The position numbers and the translations under genes were made by a program. Source: Neobacillus notoginsengisoli (GTDB taxonomy: Bacteria > Bacillota > Bacilli > Bacillales > Cytobacillaceae). Taken from it: a DNA stretch of 64,000 bases. The stretch is from NCBI RefSeq assembly GCF_003515685.1, contig NZ_QWEG01000009.1, positions 62,001 through 126,000 of the forward strand. Direction: 5' to 3'. Every line of letters starts with the position of its first letter. The stretch's first letter is position 1. The notes under the pieces were generated by a model. It made no database searches, was not told where the DNA came from, and saw only the letters and a list, made by a program, of their open reading frames with translations. Positions 6,639-15,536 of this stretch are shown one piece after another.

Positions 6639-8604
6639 GGCTCTTCACTCCTTTGCTTTTTCGTCTCCACTTGCGTTCAGTTTCTGCAATTTCGTCCTTG
6701 TGAACATGGAAGCCATCGTTGTAATCGAAGGATCGGAAAGCGAGCCCGGCAAAAATGCCAATCGCGGCCACACCCGCAGCGATTGTCCATTCGAAGACAA
6801 GCAGGAATCCGGCAAGTCCGAATACAACTCCCATATAGATTGGAATCCAGGTATTGCTTGGCATGTGGATTTCTTCAATCTCAGAATCATCTAATGGTTT
6901 TATTTCATTATTTCTCTTCATATGCCAAAACGCATCGAGTGACTTAACCTCTGGTATGCTGGCAAAATTGTAGTGCTGAACAGGGGTTGCAGTCGCCCAT
7001 TCAAGCGTCCTTGCATCCCATGGATCGTTTCCAACATTTCTATCTGCATGGCGAGAACTGTAGTAGATGTTATAACATAATGCTGCAAAGCCAGCAGCCA
7101 GGATAACAGATCCAATTGCTGACAGAAGCATCAGCGGGCCGAAGCCTGTTTCAGCTGAATACGTATAGGCGCGGCGGACAGCACCGTCAAGGCCAAGGAA
7201 GAACATCGGCATGAAAGTTAAATTGAAACCAATGTTAAACAGCCAGAAATGCCATTTGCCGATTCGTTCATTCAGCATGAAACCGAACATTTTCGGCCAC
7301 CAGAAGTACATGCCTGCAAAGATTGGGTACACGACCCCAGGAATTAAAACGTAGTGGAAGTGTGCCACAAGGAACAAAGTATTATGGTATTGGTAATCCG
7401 CTGCCGCCATTCCAAGCATGACGCCAGTTACCCCGCCAATGACGAACGTTGGCACGAATGCGAGCGACCACATCATAGGGGGAGTAAACTTGATCCGGCC
7501 TTTTCGCATTGTGAACAGCCAGTTGAATATTTTCACCCCGGTCGGAATCGCAATCGCCATTGTTGTAATCGAGAAGATCGAGTTGGCTGCCGCGCTGTTG
7601 CCCATCGTGTAAAAGTGATGGACCCAAACGAGCATACTCAATCCGGAAATCAATACAATCGAAAGGACCATCGACTTGTATCCATAAAGTGTTTTTCTCG
7701 CAAAAGTCGAAATGATGTCTGACAGCATCCCAAAAGCAGGAAGGACGACAATGTAAACTTCAGGATGCCCCCAAAGCCAAAACAGATTGGCCCACAGCAT
7801 GTCAATCCCGCCGCCGGAAACTGTAAAGAAGTGTGTGCCAAAGACCCTGTCAAACGTCATCAACGCAAGAGCAACCGTAAAAATCGGGAAGCTTGCGGTA
7901 ATAATGATTGACGTAATGAAGGTGGTCCAAGAAAACATAGGCATTCTCAACAGTGTCATCCCTTTCGTCCGCATCTTAAGGATGGTGACGACAAAGTTGA
8001 TACCGGTCATCAGTGTACCGGCCCCGGCGATTTGCAGGGCAACTGCGTAAAAATTGTTCCCAATTCCTGGGCTGAATTCCTTTCCCGCAAGAGGGAAGTA
8101 GGAGGTCCAGCCAGCATCAGGAGAACCACCAATGACGAACGACAGGTTAAATAGCATCGCCCCGCTGAATGTCAGCCAGAAGCTAAGTGCATTCAGCTGA
8201 GGGAAAGCGACGTCACGTGCGCCAATCTGAAGCGGGACGGCGAAGTTCATCAGCCCAATCAGAAGGGGCATGGCAACGAATAGAATCATAATGACCCCAT
8301 GCGTTGTAAAGACTTCGTTATAGTGCTGCGCGTTCAAAAACCCATTTTCCGGAACAGCCGTCTGGGCTTTCATCATCAAGCCATCAACACCGCCGCGGAA
8401 AAACATGAGGACGCCGACAAGAATATACATAATCCCGATCTTTTTATGGTCAACCGTTGTCAGCCAATTCGTCCATAGCCATTTCCACTTTTTGAAATAG
8501 GTAATACCTGCGACAATCCCAATTGAAGTAAGAAGGATTGCGATTTGAGAAGCAAAAATCAAAGGATCCCCAGTGACGAAAAATTCATCCCATTTAATTC
8601 CCAT
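6628..8604 (-). CDS. qoxB: Cytochrome aa3 quinol oxidase subunit I
   Basis: The 658-residue catalytic subunit carrying haem a, haem a3 and CuB; it reduces oxygen and pumps protons. Visible are TTVDHKKIGIMYILVG at the start of the first core helix, FTTHGVIMILF with a haem ligand His, WGHPEVYIVVLPAFG with the CuB His and the His-Tyr cross-link pair, VWVHHFYTMG with the two further CuB His residues, and LVAHFHYVLIPG with the haem ligands. The start is ATG 8604, after GGAGGTGA; a longer upstream reading frame would have to begin inside qoxA. It overlaps qoxA by 11 bases. Confidence 0.96.
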   Translation of the reverse strand: MGIKWDEFFVTGDPLIFASQIAILLTSIGIVAGITYFKKWKWLWTNWLTTVDHKKIGIMYILVGVLMFFRGGVDGLMMKAQTAVPENGFLNAQHYNEVFTTHGVIMILFVAMPLLIGLMNFAVPLQIGARDVAFPQLNALSFWLTFSGAMLFNLSFVIGGSPDAGWTSYFPLAGKEFSPGIGNNFYAVALQIAGAGTLMTGINFVVTILKMRTKGMTLLRMPMFSWTTFITSIIITASFPIFTVALALMTFDRVFGTHFFTVSGGGIDMLWANLFWLWGHPEVYIVVLPAFGMLSDIISTFARKTLYGYKSMVLSIVLISGLSMLVWVHHFYTMGNSAAANSIFSITTMAIAIPTGVKIFNWLFTMRKGRIKFTPPMMWSLAFVPTFVIGGVTGVMLGMAAADYQYHNTLFLVAHFHYVLIPGVVYPIFAGMYFWWPKMFGFMLNERIGKWHFWLFNIGFNLTFMPMFFLGLDGAVRRAYTYSAETGFGPLMLLSAIGSVILAAGFAALCYNIYYSSRHADRNVGNDPWDARTLEWATATPVQHYNFASIPEVKSLDAFWHMKRNNEIKPLDDSEIEEIHMPSNTWIPIYMGVVFGLAGFLLVFEWTIAAGVAAIGIFAGLAFRSFDYNDGFHVHKDEIAETERKWRRKSKGVKSHVS

Positions 8605-9601
8605 GATGCTCACCTCCGTGTGAATCCTCGGTTGAAGAACCGGAATGATGGCGGCTCCCGCCATCAGAATCTTTTAATCTGTTTTTATAGTTATTTTTGT
8701 CTTCGAAAATCTTCCCGGGCCAGCCGTGGCCTCGGTCATACATTTCGGGATTCAGATAGTTTTTCGAATTGTGGTCGGAATGGTCAACCCATTCCAAATG
8801 AGTGTTAGAGAACGTCTCACGTCCAAGATGAGATGGTTCAAGTTTCTTTTCGTACTCTTTTTCGGTCATCTGTGGCGCAGTCTCTTTCACTTCTTTGACC
8901 CACTTGTCGAAATCTTCCTTCGTTTGGACTAATGTTTCGAACTCCATTTCGGCAAAGCCGCGTCCGTTGAAGTTGGTGTTTTTGCCAACATAAGAGCCAG
9001 GATTGTCAGCGACCATGTAAAGCTGAGTTTCAGCATGTGCCATCGTGTATTTCTGGCCCGCAAGCTGTGGAATCCAAAAGCTTTGCATAGTTCCAGCGGA
9101 AGTCAATTTAAAGTCGATTGGCCTATCCTCCGGAATATTGACATAATTGATTGTCTCAATGCCCTGCTCCGGATAACTGAATATCCATTTCCAATCAGCG
9201 GATGTCACATGAATGACTAATGGCTTCTGGTCCTCATATCCTTTAGGCACTTTTTCAGTCGCATAAATGGTTTTAACCGTAGGAATGGTTAGAGCTACGA
9301 TAATAACAATCGGAATGATCGTCCAAATCACTTCAAGTAGCGTGCTTCCGTGCTCTTCAGGCGGTTCGTAGTCCATATTTTCTTTCTTTTCGCGGTATTT
9401 CCAGACAATATAGATGAAAAGCGCGAAGACTACACCCGTAACAAGAAGCATCAAGACGATAGAATAGTTAATTAATCCCATGATTTCTCTTGCAACCGGT
9501 CCCTGTGGATCGAATACTAAAAGGTTGTTCTCACAGCCGGATAAAAGAAGGGCGGAAAAAATAAAAAGCAATAAAACGGAGAGCCCTTTCGTTCTGTTCA
9601 T
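8594..9601 (-). CDS. qoxA: Cytochrome aa3 quinol oxidase subunit II (lipoprotein)
   Basis: A 335-residue subunit II. The N-terminus is a lipoprotein signal with lipobox LLSGC (Cys23), followed by two helices and a cupredoxin-like outer domain (GTMQSFWIPQLAGQKYTM). The lipobox Cys is the only cysteine, so the CuA ligands of cytochrome c oxidases are absent; this marks the enzyme as a menaquinol oxidase. The C-terminal tail is rich in His, Ser, Asp and Glu. The ATG at 9601 is preferred over an in-frame TTG at 9619 because AAAGGAG lies between them. Confidence 0.95.
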   Translation of the reverse strand: MNRTKGLSVLLLFIFSALLLSGCENNLLVFDPQGPVAREIMGLINYSIVLMLLVTGVVFALFIYIVWKYREKKENMDYEPPEEHGSTLLEVIWTIIPIVIIVALTIPTVKTIYATEKVPKGYEDQKPLVIHVTSADWKWIFSYPEQGIETINYVNIPEDRPIDFKLTSAGTMQSFWIPQLAGQKYTMAHAETQLYMVADNPGSYVGKNTNFNGRGFAEMEFETLVQTKEDFDKWVKEVKETAPQMTEKEYEKKLEPSHLGRETFSNTHLEWVDHSDHNSKNYLNPEMYDRGHGWPGKIFEDKNNYKNRLKDSDGGSRHHSGSSTEDSHGGEHHGN

Positions 9602-9692
9602 TCTCTTTGCTCCTTTCAATAAACCAGTTTGTTCAACTAATCACAATCAACCTCGGTCGCTATTTTCGGTATGCCAATCAGGACACGATAAG

Positions 9693-9708
9693 TGTGATAA
9701 AAGTCACA
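9693..9708. promoter_or_regulatory. Fnr/CRP-type palindrome upstream of qoxA
   Basis: TGTGA-TAAAAG-TCACA is an exact match to the TGTGA-N6-TCACA consensus bound by Fnr/CRP proteins. It lies 92 bases upstream of the qoxA start in the divergent qoxA-rsbR region. Repression or tuning of the aerobic oxidase by oxygen status is the likely role; binding by Fnr itself is inference. Confidence 0.6.
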
Positions 9709-9815
9709 ATAAATAACTTATAAGCTATTTTAACATGTAAATAAAGCAATAGAATAATGGTAATTTTGAACAAAATGTGAATTAAAATATTGCTATTTTT
9801 ACCTATTGTAACCAC

Positions 9816-9844
9816 TTGTATTTTGCTGGAAAAAATCGAATAAT
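9816..9844 (+). promoter_or_regulatory. SigA-like promoter for the RsbR paralogue
   Basis: TTGTAT (9816-9821) and AATAAT (9839-9844) are 17 bases apart and lie 57 bases upstream of the ATG at 9901. Confidence 0.5.
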
Positions 9845-9900
9845 TTGTGAAACTTTTAAAAGGGATGTAACATGAAAAGAAAATGACAGTGGAGGCTTTT

Positions 9901-10761
9901 ATGGGACGAGAGTTAAATATGCTTGGAGAGAAAATACTCGAACGGAAAAATGAAATTGCCAAAAAGGTACATGAAATCAGAATTTCAGATGCAACTGAAG
10001 AACAAAAGCAATTACTGCTGTCTATGATTAATGAAAAAGAAATCATAGAAGTCCGCGCGGGCTTTGTTTCGATGTTTGGTGAAGCATTACTTGATGGGGT
10101 TAGCAAAGAAGAGGCATATGAAAAAATTGAAAAATGGGCGAAAGAAACTGGAGAATTTACATACAGTATGGGAATTCCACTTGATGAAGCTCTGAAAGAC
10201 ACAAGTTATTACAGAAGTTTTATTTATGAGGTCCTGGAAGAGGAAGTCCTTCGCCATGATATGTCTGTAAAAACAGTGTTCGAGGTTGCCAGAAAGATAG
10301 ACCCGCTGTTGGACCATGCTGTATATTGCTTTAGCCTTACGTATGTCCATTATTATAGAAATACAATGGAAGCTTCGAAAAATGCATTCCTTGAATTATC
10401 GGTTCCAGTCGTGCCGCTTACAAATGGAATCGCGATCCTGCCGTTGATCGGAAATGTCGATACTGAGCGGGCTCAGCTCATTATGGAAGAAGCGCTCGAT
10501 GCCGCTGTAAAACTAAAGCTGAATACATTAATAATTGATCTCTCAGGTGTCATGATTGTCGATACAATGGTAGCAGACCAGTTGTTTAAAGTCATTTCCT
10601 CCCTCGAATTGCTCGGTGTCCAATCAGTCTTGACCGGAATCAGACCCGAAATTGCCCAGACAGTGATCAAAATGGGGATTAATTTTGCAAATGTCAATAT
10701 TAAAACAAATCTTCAACAAGCATTTGAAGAGCTAGACCGGAAAAACAAAAAGCATCTGTAA
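9901..10761 (+). CDS. RsbR-family stressosome co-antagonist (STAS protein)
   Basis: A 286-residue RsbR paralogue of the stressosome, the cytoplasmic complex that captures the RsbS/RsbT pair and controls SigB activation. Residues about 1-150 form the variable helical, globin-like sensor domain. Residues about 160-275 form the STAS domain, with IIDLSGVMIVDT and LTGIRPEIAQT, the two segments that carry the RsbT-phosphorylated threonines in RsbRA. The ATG at 9901 follows GGAGG, while the in-frame ATG at 9883 has no ribosome site. It stands alone, without rsbS, rsbT or rsbU beside it, as do the RsbRB/C/D paralogues in B. subtilis. Which paralogue it is cannot be decided here. Confidence 0.88.
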   Translation: MGRELNMLGEKILERKNEIAKKVHEIRISDATEEQKQLLLSMINEKEIIEVRAGFVSMFGEALLDGVSKEEAYEKIEKWAKETGEFTYSMGIPLDEALKDTSYYRSFIYEVLEEEVLRHDMSVKTVFEVARKIDPLLDHAVYCFSLTYVHYYRNTMEASKNAFLELSVPVVPLTNGIAILPLIGNVDTERAQLIMEEALDAAVKLKLNTLIIDLSGVMIVDTMVADQLFKVISSLELLGVQSVLTGIRPEIAQTVIKMGINFANVNIKTNLQQAFEELDRKNKKHL

Positions 10762-10825
10762 AGATTAGTCTTCCTAAGCAATCTACAATTGTTAAACTTC
10801 TAAAAAATCAATCCATCATATAGAT

Positions 10826-10863
10826 AAGAGCATTCTGAATCGAATTCGGGGTGCTCTTTTTTT
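10826..10863 (+). terminator. Terminator of the RsbR paralogue gene
   Basis: AAGAGCA...GAAT pairs with ATTC...TGCTCTT around a three-base CGA loop, followed by seven or more T. Confidence 0.85.
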
Positions 10864-10920
10864 GTTATTCCTACAGCCAAGTTGTTAAAAGTCTTTTTAG
10901 TAGAAAAAGATAAATTGTCA

Positions 10921-10966
10921 AATGTTTGTGAACATTTTGTTAACTTGTTTCAATGTAATTTGATAT
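10921..10966 (+). promoter_or_regulatory. Putative nap control region (ResD/Fnr-like site and promoter)
   Basis: AATGTT-TGTG-AACATT (10921-10936) contains TTTGTGAAC, a match to ResD-type sites, and one Fnr half-site TGTGA with a degraded partner TGTTA six bases later. TTGTTA followed about 18 bases later by TGATAT could be -35/-10. All lie 60-105 bases upstream of napA. The assignment rests on motif resemblance. Confidence 0.4.
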
Positions 10967-11026
10967 GAAGACTCGAGCAACTTACGATAAAAGGAAGTAA
11001 GAATTCAGAGGATAGGGGGAAACAGC

Positions 11027-13564
11027 ATGGAGTTGAAAAGGAGAACTTTGTTAAAGGCCTCAGCCATTTCACTGGCCATGGCAGCGGCAGGCTGCAAACA
11101 AAAAGAAGGAAAACCTGCTGCAATAAACGATGTCCAGGCAGCTTCAATCGAACCCGATGAATGGAAAAAGACGGTATGCCGTTTTTGCGGGACAGGCTGC
11201 GGAATTCTTGTTGGCGTAAAAGACGGAAAAGTTATTGCGACAAAAGGAGATCCCGAAAACGGATCGAACAAAGGATTAAACTGTGTAAAGGGCTATTATA
11301 TAGGAAAGATTTTATTCGGGGAAGACAGATTGACCAAACCGCTGATCCGGGAAGATAAGTCCAAAAAAGGGACAATGGATGGATTTAGGGAAGCTTCCTG
11401 GGAAGAAGCACTCGACTTAATTTCAATGAAGCTTCTTGAGGCTTATCAAGCAGACCCAAAATCAATCGCATTCTGGGGCTCCGGCCAGCAGAGTATTATG
11501 GAGGGGTATGCTAGCGTCAAATTTTGGAAAGCGGGTCTTTTAAACAACAATATCGATCCGAACGCAAGGCTTTGCATGGCAAGCGCGGTGACCGGATTCA
11601 TGTCCACATTCCAATCGGATGAGCCGATGGGTTCGTTTCGGGATCTGGATGAAACGGATGTGTTTGTCACTTGGGGAGCGAATATGGCGGAAATGCATCC
11701 TGTTCTCTACTCAAGGCTGACGGCGAGAAAACTGAGCGCGCCGGGAACAAAGCATTATGATTTGACGACAAGGAAATCCCGGACTTCGGAAACAGCTGAC
11801 AAAACACTTGTTTTTCGGCCGCAGACTGATCTTGCAATCGCCAATGCAATTGCAAACTATCTAATTCAAAATGAAAAGTATGATAAAAAGTTTGTGGAAG
11901 CGCATGTACAATTCAAAGCAGGGACAGAAAATCTCGGCCACTCATTTAAGGACGATTACGATGCAACCGAACCCGGCGCATCGGCTGATAAAGACTGGAC
12001 TATCCCTTTTGAAGAGTACAAAGAAAGGCTTGAACCGTACACATTTGAGTATGCTTCCAAGATTTCAGGAGTCCCTGGAGCGGATATTGAAGCCTTAGCA
12101 TTGGAATTTGCCGACCCTGGCAAAAAAATCGTTTCTCTCTGGACGATGGGTGTAAACCAGCACACGAGAGGAACATGGATGAACAATTTGATTTACAATC
12201 TTCATCTTCTTACAGGGAAAATCTCAAAGCCTGGAAGCGGACCATTCTCACTCACTGGGCAGCCGAGTGCTTGCGGAACTGCTAGGGAAGTCGGTGTCTT
12301 TTCACATCGCCTGCCATCCGATTTAGTTGTGAAAAATCCTGAACACAGGCAGTATGCCGAGCTGATCTGGAACCTGCCAAAAGGGTATTTGGATCCGATT
12401 GAAAAGCCGGGTTATCATACAGTGAAAATGTTCAGGGAGCTTGGCAAAGGAAATGTCAAATTCCTCTGGAGCATGTCCAATAACTGGGGCCAGACAATGC
12501 CAAAGCTGAATAGGTTCCGCGGCCAAGATGCGGACGGAAAGGGCGTTCTGGACGGTTTCATCGTCGTTTCAGAGGTTTATCCGACGAAGTCGACTGAGCT
12601 AGCCGACGTCGTTCTGCCTGCTGCCATGTGGGTTGAACGTGAAGGCCAGTTTGGAAATGCGGAGCGAAGAACGAGCGTTTTTGAAAAGTGCATTGATGCC
12701 CCAGGAGTAGCAAAATGGGATCTTTGGGCCATCGTGCAAGTTGCAAAAAGAGTCCTCGAAGGAAAGAAGATTGGCAGCAAGCCTGCCTTCGATGTTCTGT
12801 TCGGAATGGTTTGGGATAAAGCAAAAAATGATATGCTCGAAGACCAGCGCGAGGTAAATAAAATTCTTTGGGAGGAATACCGGCAGTTCACGAATCCTCA
12901 TGAGCACACGAACCCAGAAGTTCAGGAGCTTGGCAAAAAGCTGAAAGTAAAGGCAAAGCAAATGGCGCCATACGAAGAATACGTGAAAAAGAGCATGTGC
13001 TGGCCGGTTAGGAACATGAACGGTCAATGGATTGAAACCAACTGGCGATATGCGGACGGTAAACAGGAAGATGGGTTCGATCAGGTGGGAATCGAGGATT
13101 TTGGCAAAAAGGGAACGGTCGATCAGATTGATTTTTATAAATCTGCGGAGCACCGTCCATCGGTCATTTTCAGGCCATTCGAAGATGCTGCCGAAATACC
13201 GGATGAGGAATATCCATTCTGGCTTTGTACAGGAAGGGTCCTCGAACATTGGCACAGTGGCAGCATGACTAGGAGGGTCCCCGAATTGCATAGGGCAGTA
13301 CCGGAAGCTTTATGCGAAATCCATCCTGACGATGCATCAACCCTTGGCATTTCAGAAGGCGATAAGGTAAAGGTTGTCTCAAGACGGGGGGAAGTTGAAG
13401 TGAAGGCCGTTTTGAATGGAAGGGGCAACCCGCCAAAAGGCCTGATTTATGTTCCGTTTTTTGCTGAAGAAACGCTGATTAATCTCGTCACACTTGACTG
13501 TTACTGCCCGATTTCAAAACAGCCAGATTATAAAAAATGCGCCGTCAAGGTCGTAAAGGCATAG
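11027..13564 (+). CDS. napA: Nap-type nitrate reductase catalytic subunit, Tat-lipoprotein form
   Basis: An 845-residue molybdopterin oxidoreductase that reduces nitrate to nitrite outside the membrane. A [4Fe-4S] site is formed by C51, C54, C58 and C86 (CRFCGTGC and GLNC), and the Mo ligand is C183 in [10 protein letters not shown]. Stretches such as [14 protein letters not shown]-like [28 protein letters not shown] and [20 protein letters not shown] identify NapA rather than formate dehydrogenase. The N-terminus reads KRRTLLK, a twin-arginine motif, and then AAAGC (Cys23), a lipobox, so the folded enzyme is probably exported by Tat and lipid-anchored. That suits a cell without a periplasm. 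A ribosome site GGGGGAAACAGC precedes the ATG. First gene of napABDF. Confidence 0.93.
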   Translation: MELKRRTLLKASAISLAMAAAGCKQKEGKPAAINDVQAASIEPDEWKKTVCRFCGTGCGILVGVKDGKVIATKGDPENGSNKGLNCVKGYYIGKILFGEDRLTKPLIREDKSKKGTMDGFREASWEEALDLISMKLLEAYQADPKSIAFWGSGQQSIMEGYASVKFWKAGLLNNNIDPNARLCMASAVTGFMSTFQSDEPMGSFRDLDETDVFVTWGANMAEMHPVLYSRLTARKLSAPGTKHYDLTTRKSRTSETADKTLVFRPQTDLAIANAIANYLIQNEKYDKKFVEAHVQFKAGTENLGHSFKDDYDATEPGASADKDWTIPFEEYKERLEPYTFEYASKISGVPGADIEALALEFADPGKKIVSLWTMGVNQHTRGTWMNNLIYNLHLLTGKISKPGSGPFSLTGQPSACGTAREVGVFSHRLPSDLVVKNPEHRQYAELIWNLPKGYLDPIEKPGYHTVKMFRELGKGNVKFLWSMSNNWGQTMPKLNRFRGQDADGKGVLDGFIVVSEVYPTKSTELADVVLPAAMWVEREGQFGNAERRTSVFEKCIDAPGVAKWDLWAIVQVAKRVLEGKKIGSKPAFDVLFGMVWDKAKNDMLEDQREVNKILWEEYRQFTNPHEHTNPEVQELGKKLKVKAKQMAPYEEYVKKSMCWPVRNMNGQWIETNWRYADGKQEDGFDQVGIEDFGKKGTVDQIDFYKSAEHRPSVIFRPFEDAAEIPDEEYPFWLCTGRVLEHWHSGSMTRRVPELHRAVPEALCEIHPDDASTLGISEGDKVKVVSRRGEVEVKAVLNGRGNPPKGLIYVPFFAEETLINLVTLDCYCPISKQPDYKKCAVKVVKA

Positions 13565-13576
13565 GGGGAAAGAACA

Positions 13577-13978
13577 ATGAAATTGCATGAATTGGCTTAC
13601 CTCGGTTTGTTTTTTGTCGTCCTCTTAACTGCGATTGGCGTGACAAAACTTTCAGAAGTGAGGGAAACCGCCCAGGTGCCGAAAAGCCAGGTGTCAGCAC
13701 TTGTCCAGCTAGATGAAAAAGAAAGGCCGGATGCCGCGACGATGCAGCTGATCAGTCCGCCTCCGACTCAGCCTTCAGACCATGTAAACAGGTGGAATCC
13801 AGAGCTTCATCATGAAAGCTGCCTTGCATGCCACGGGAAGTCTGGGACAGGCGCACCAACGCCACCCGAGAACCATTATATTGATAGTGACCAGAAAGGG
13901 ACTATTTTCAGGGATAATTGCATCCAATGCCATGTTACACAAAATGATAAAAAACCCGCCTTCAACCGTGAGAGTTAA
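13577..13978 (+). CDS. napB: NapB dihaem cytochrome c, membrane-anchored
   Basis: A 133-residue electron-transfer subunit of the Nap enzyme that passes electrons to NapA. One uncleaved-looking helix (about residues 7-24) anchors it to the membrane. Two c-type haem sites are seen: C82-LA-C85-H86 and C115-IQ-C118-H119. The motif LISPPPTQPSDH and the HHESCLACH spacing fit NapB. It lies 12 bases after napA. Confidence 0.9.
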   Translation: MKLHELAYLGLFFVVLLTAIGVTKLSEVRETAQVPKSQVSALVQLDEKERPDAATMQLISPPPTQPSDHVNRWNPELHHESCLACHGKSGTGAPTPPENHYIDSDQKGTIFRDNCIQCHVTQNDKKPAFNRES

Positions 13979-14022
13979 GAGGCAGGTTCGACTAAGGTAT
14001 GAATGGGAAGGGGGCATAGCTA

Positions 14023-14283
14023 ATGGTCATATCAGGCCTCTATATCGATACAATTGAAGGGATGGCAATGTCGGCCGCTATCGCAATCAATAAGCTGAAG
14101 GGTGTCGAAGTACACCATGTCGAAGACGACAAAAAGATTGTTCTCACAATCGAAACTGAAACAATCGATGAAAGCTACCGAATTTCCGATTCCTTCAAGA
14201 AAATTGACGGTGTTTTGGGAACTTGCCTAGTGTTTAGTAATTTTGAAGAGGAGCCTTTCTACAAAGAGGCGGACAAAAAATGA
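14023..14283 (+). CDS. napD: NapD, Tat-signal-binding chaperone for NapA
   Basis: An 86-residue cytoplasmic ferredoxin-fold chaperone. In known systems NapD binds the NapA signal peptide and holds back export until the molybdenum cofactor is inserted. The sequence starts MVISGLYIDT, typical of NapD, with GVEVHHVEDDKKIVLTIE in the middle. Its presence supports the reading that NapA uses the Tat pathway. GGGAAGGGGG precedes the ATG. It overlaps napF by four bases (ATGA). Confidence 0.88.
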   Translation: MVISGLYIDTIEGMAMSAAIAINKLKGVEVHHVEDDKKIVLTIETETIDESYRISDSFKKIDGVLGTCLVFSNFEEEPFYKEADKK

Positions 14284-14837
14284 ACGGCCAAGTAAATAGG
14301 CGCAAATTTTTAACATTGAACCTTGAGGCGGCAGTCGGGTTTTTAGGGAATGTGCTTTTGCCAGAAATAGAACAGGAGCGTGACTATTTCAGGCCGCCCG
14401 GCGCCGGGGATGAGCTGTCCTTTCTTACATTCTGTACGAGATGCGGTGTTTGCAGGGATGTATGTCCAGAGCAGTCCATTTCCTTATTTACGGTATCGAG
14501 CGGTGCAAAACTCGCCCATACGCCTTATCTCGACCCAAATCTTTCACCATGCACATTTTGCGGAAAATGCATCGATGCCTGTAAGGTTGACGCATTAAGT
14601 AAGACCTCCCTTTCTTTAGAGAAGGCAATAGGCAAGGCAAGAATCATTGAATTAAATTGTCTCGTATATAAAGGCGTTATTTGTGATTACTGTGTTCAGG
14701 CCTGCCCCCGAAAAGGAGAGGCAATCCGGGTTGAAAACGGTAAACCATTGATTACTAGCGGGTGCGACGGCTGCGGGCTATGTGTTAAGCATTGCATATC
14801 TGATCAAAAAGCTATCTTGGTAGAACTGCTTTCTTGA
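14280..14837 (+). CDS. napF: NapF-like iron-sulfur protein
   Basis: A 185-residue ferredoxin-like protein with four cysteine clusters: CTRCGVCRDVCP, CTFCGKCIDAC, CDYCVQACP and CDGCGLCVKHC. The segment YFRPPGAGDELSFLTFCTRC aligns well with the start of NapF, a cytoplasmic maturation or assembly factor for NapA. A twin-arginine-like NRRKFLTLN near the N-terminus also resembles NapG, the exported ferredoxin, so export is possible; the RPPGAGDE context favours NapF. Translationally coupled to napD. Confidence 0.82.
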   Translation: MNGQVNRRKFLTLNLEAAVGFLGNVLLPEIEQERDYFRPPGAGDELSFLTFCTRCGVCRDVCPEQSISLFTVSSGAKLAHTPYLDPNLSPCTFCGKCIDACKVDALSKTSLSLEKAIGKARIIELNCLVYKGVICDYCVQACPRKGEAIRVENGKPLITSGCDGCGLCVKHCISDQKAILVELLS

Positions 14838-14916
14838 CATGTTTGTTCCTTTTTCGAATTACATGTTCCCTTGTCATTCCGGCATACTAAGGATAAAACC
14901 CGAAAGTGGTGGCATA

Positions 14917-15075
14917 ATGGTCAAATGGGATGAACAAGGAGCTCCAAATAATAATCTTTCTCCAAAAACAATTAGAACGTCCAAGCTATTGGGCAAGGGT
15001 AAAGCAGATGAGGAATTTTCAATCGAGCATTATGAAGGACAGAAGGCGAATGACCCGGCTAATAAAAATCGGTAA
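14917..15075 (+). CDS. Small hydrophilic protein downstream of napF, function unknown
   Basis: 52 residues, charged, starting MVKWDEQGAPNNN, without membrane segments or cysteines. The ATG at 14917 follows AGTGGTGG; a longer in-frame start at 14839 lacks a site. It lies between napF and the terminator, so it may be cotranscribed with nap. No family is recognised and it may not be a nap function. Confidence 0.4.
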   Translation: MVKWDEQGAPNNNLSPKTIRTSKLLGKGKADEEFSIEHYEGQKANDPANKNR

Positions 15076-15079
15076 AGGT

Positions 15080-15106
15080 AAAAGCGATGCGTCATGCATC
15101 GCTTTT
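15080..15106. terminator. Bidirectional terminator between nap and the holin-like gene
   Basis: AAAAGCGATGC (15080-15090) and GCATCGCTTTT (15096-15106) are perfect 11-base arms around a five-base loop, with flanking T-rich sequence in both directions. Confidence 0.9.
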
Positions 15107-15107
15107 A

Positions 15108-15374
15108 TTATTTTCTTAAATTTACGGCCTCTAAAGTCTGTTTCACAGCCTGCTGTCCAAAAACCGCCACGCCAGTAGCAACAATCCCATTTGTAATCGC
15201 CTGGACGTTCAGACCAAACGCAAAGCATGCCAGAAAAAGTGAAATTGCAAATAAGACCCAAATAATAGACCAATCAGGAATGTGTGGCGTTTGTTTTAAG
15301 GCGTACCCAATAATCCAAAGAACGGGTACCAGGAAATAATAATTTTCATTTAAAAATTGCAGAAAATCACCCAT
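15108..15374 (-). CDS. Phage holin-like membrane protein (Hol44 / holin superfamily V type)
   Basis: An 88-residue protein starting MGDFLQFLNENYYFLVPVLW, with three likely helices and ending AVFGQQAVKQTLEAVNLRK. The pattern (short amphipathic N-terminus, PDWSIIW between helices, GIVATGVAVFGQQ near the end) fits the small phage holin family that includes Hol44. GGAGGTGG four bases before the ATG sets the start. No endolysin or other phage gene is next to it, so it may be a domesticated or leftover holin. Confidence 0.65.
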   Translation of the reverse strand: MGDFLQFLNENYYFLVPVLWIIGYALKQTPHIPDWSIIWVLFAISLFLACFAFGLNVQAITNGIVATGVAVFGQQAVKQTLEAVNLRK

Positions 15375-15536
15375 TTTTCCACCTCCATTCAAAATACTAT
15401 ATGGAGAAATGGGAAAAAGGTTTGTACCATTCCCCCTCGCCAATAAAGATTATTTTCAAAATCAGTCAGCGGTGTAATATAAAAGGGAATAAATAGGGAA
15501 GGAATCAGATTATGGAAATCGGACAAACACGGGGGA

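Noticed and set aside
8594-9601. Cytochrome c oxidase subunit II (CtaC)
   Set aside because: The protein has no CuA cysteines and no haem c domain; the only Cys is the lipobox, so it is the quinol oxidase QoxA.
11027-13564. Formate dehydrogenase alpha subunit
   Set aside because: SelB in the window made this tempting, but the motifs around C183, the [17 protein letters not shown] region and the following napB, D and F identify NapA.
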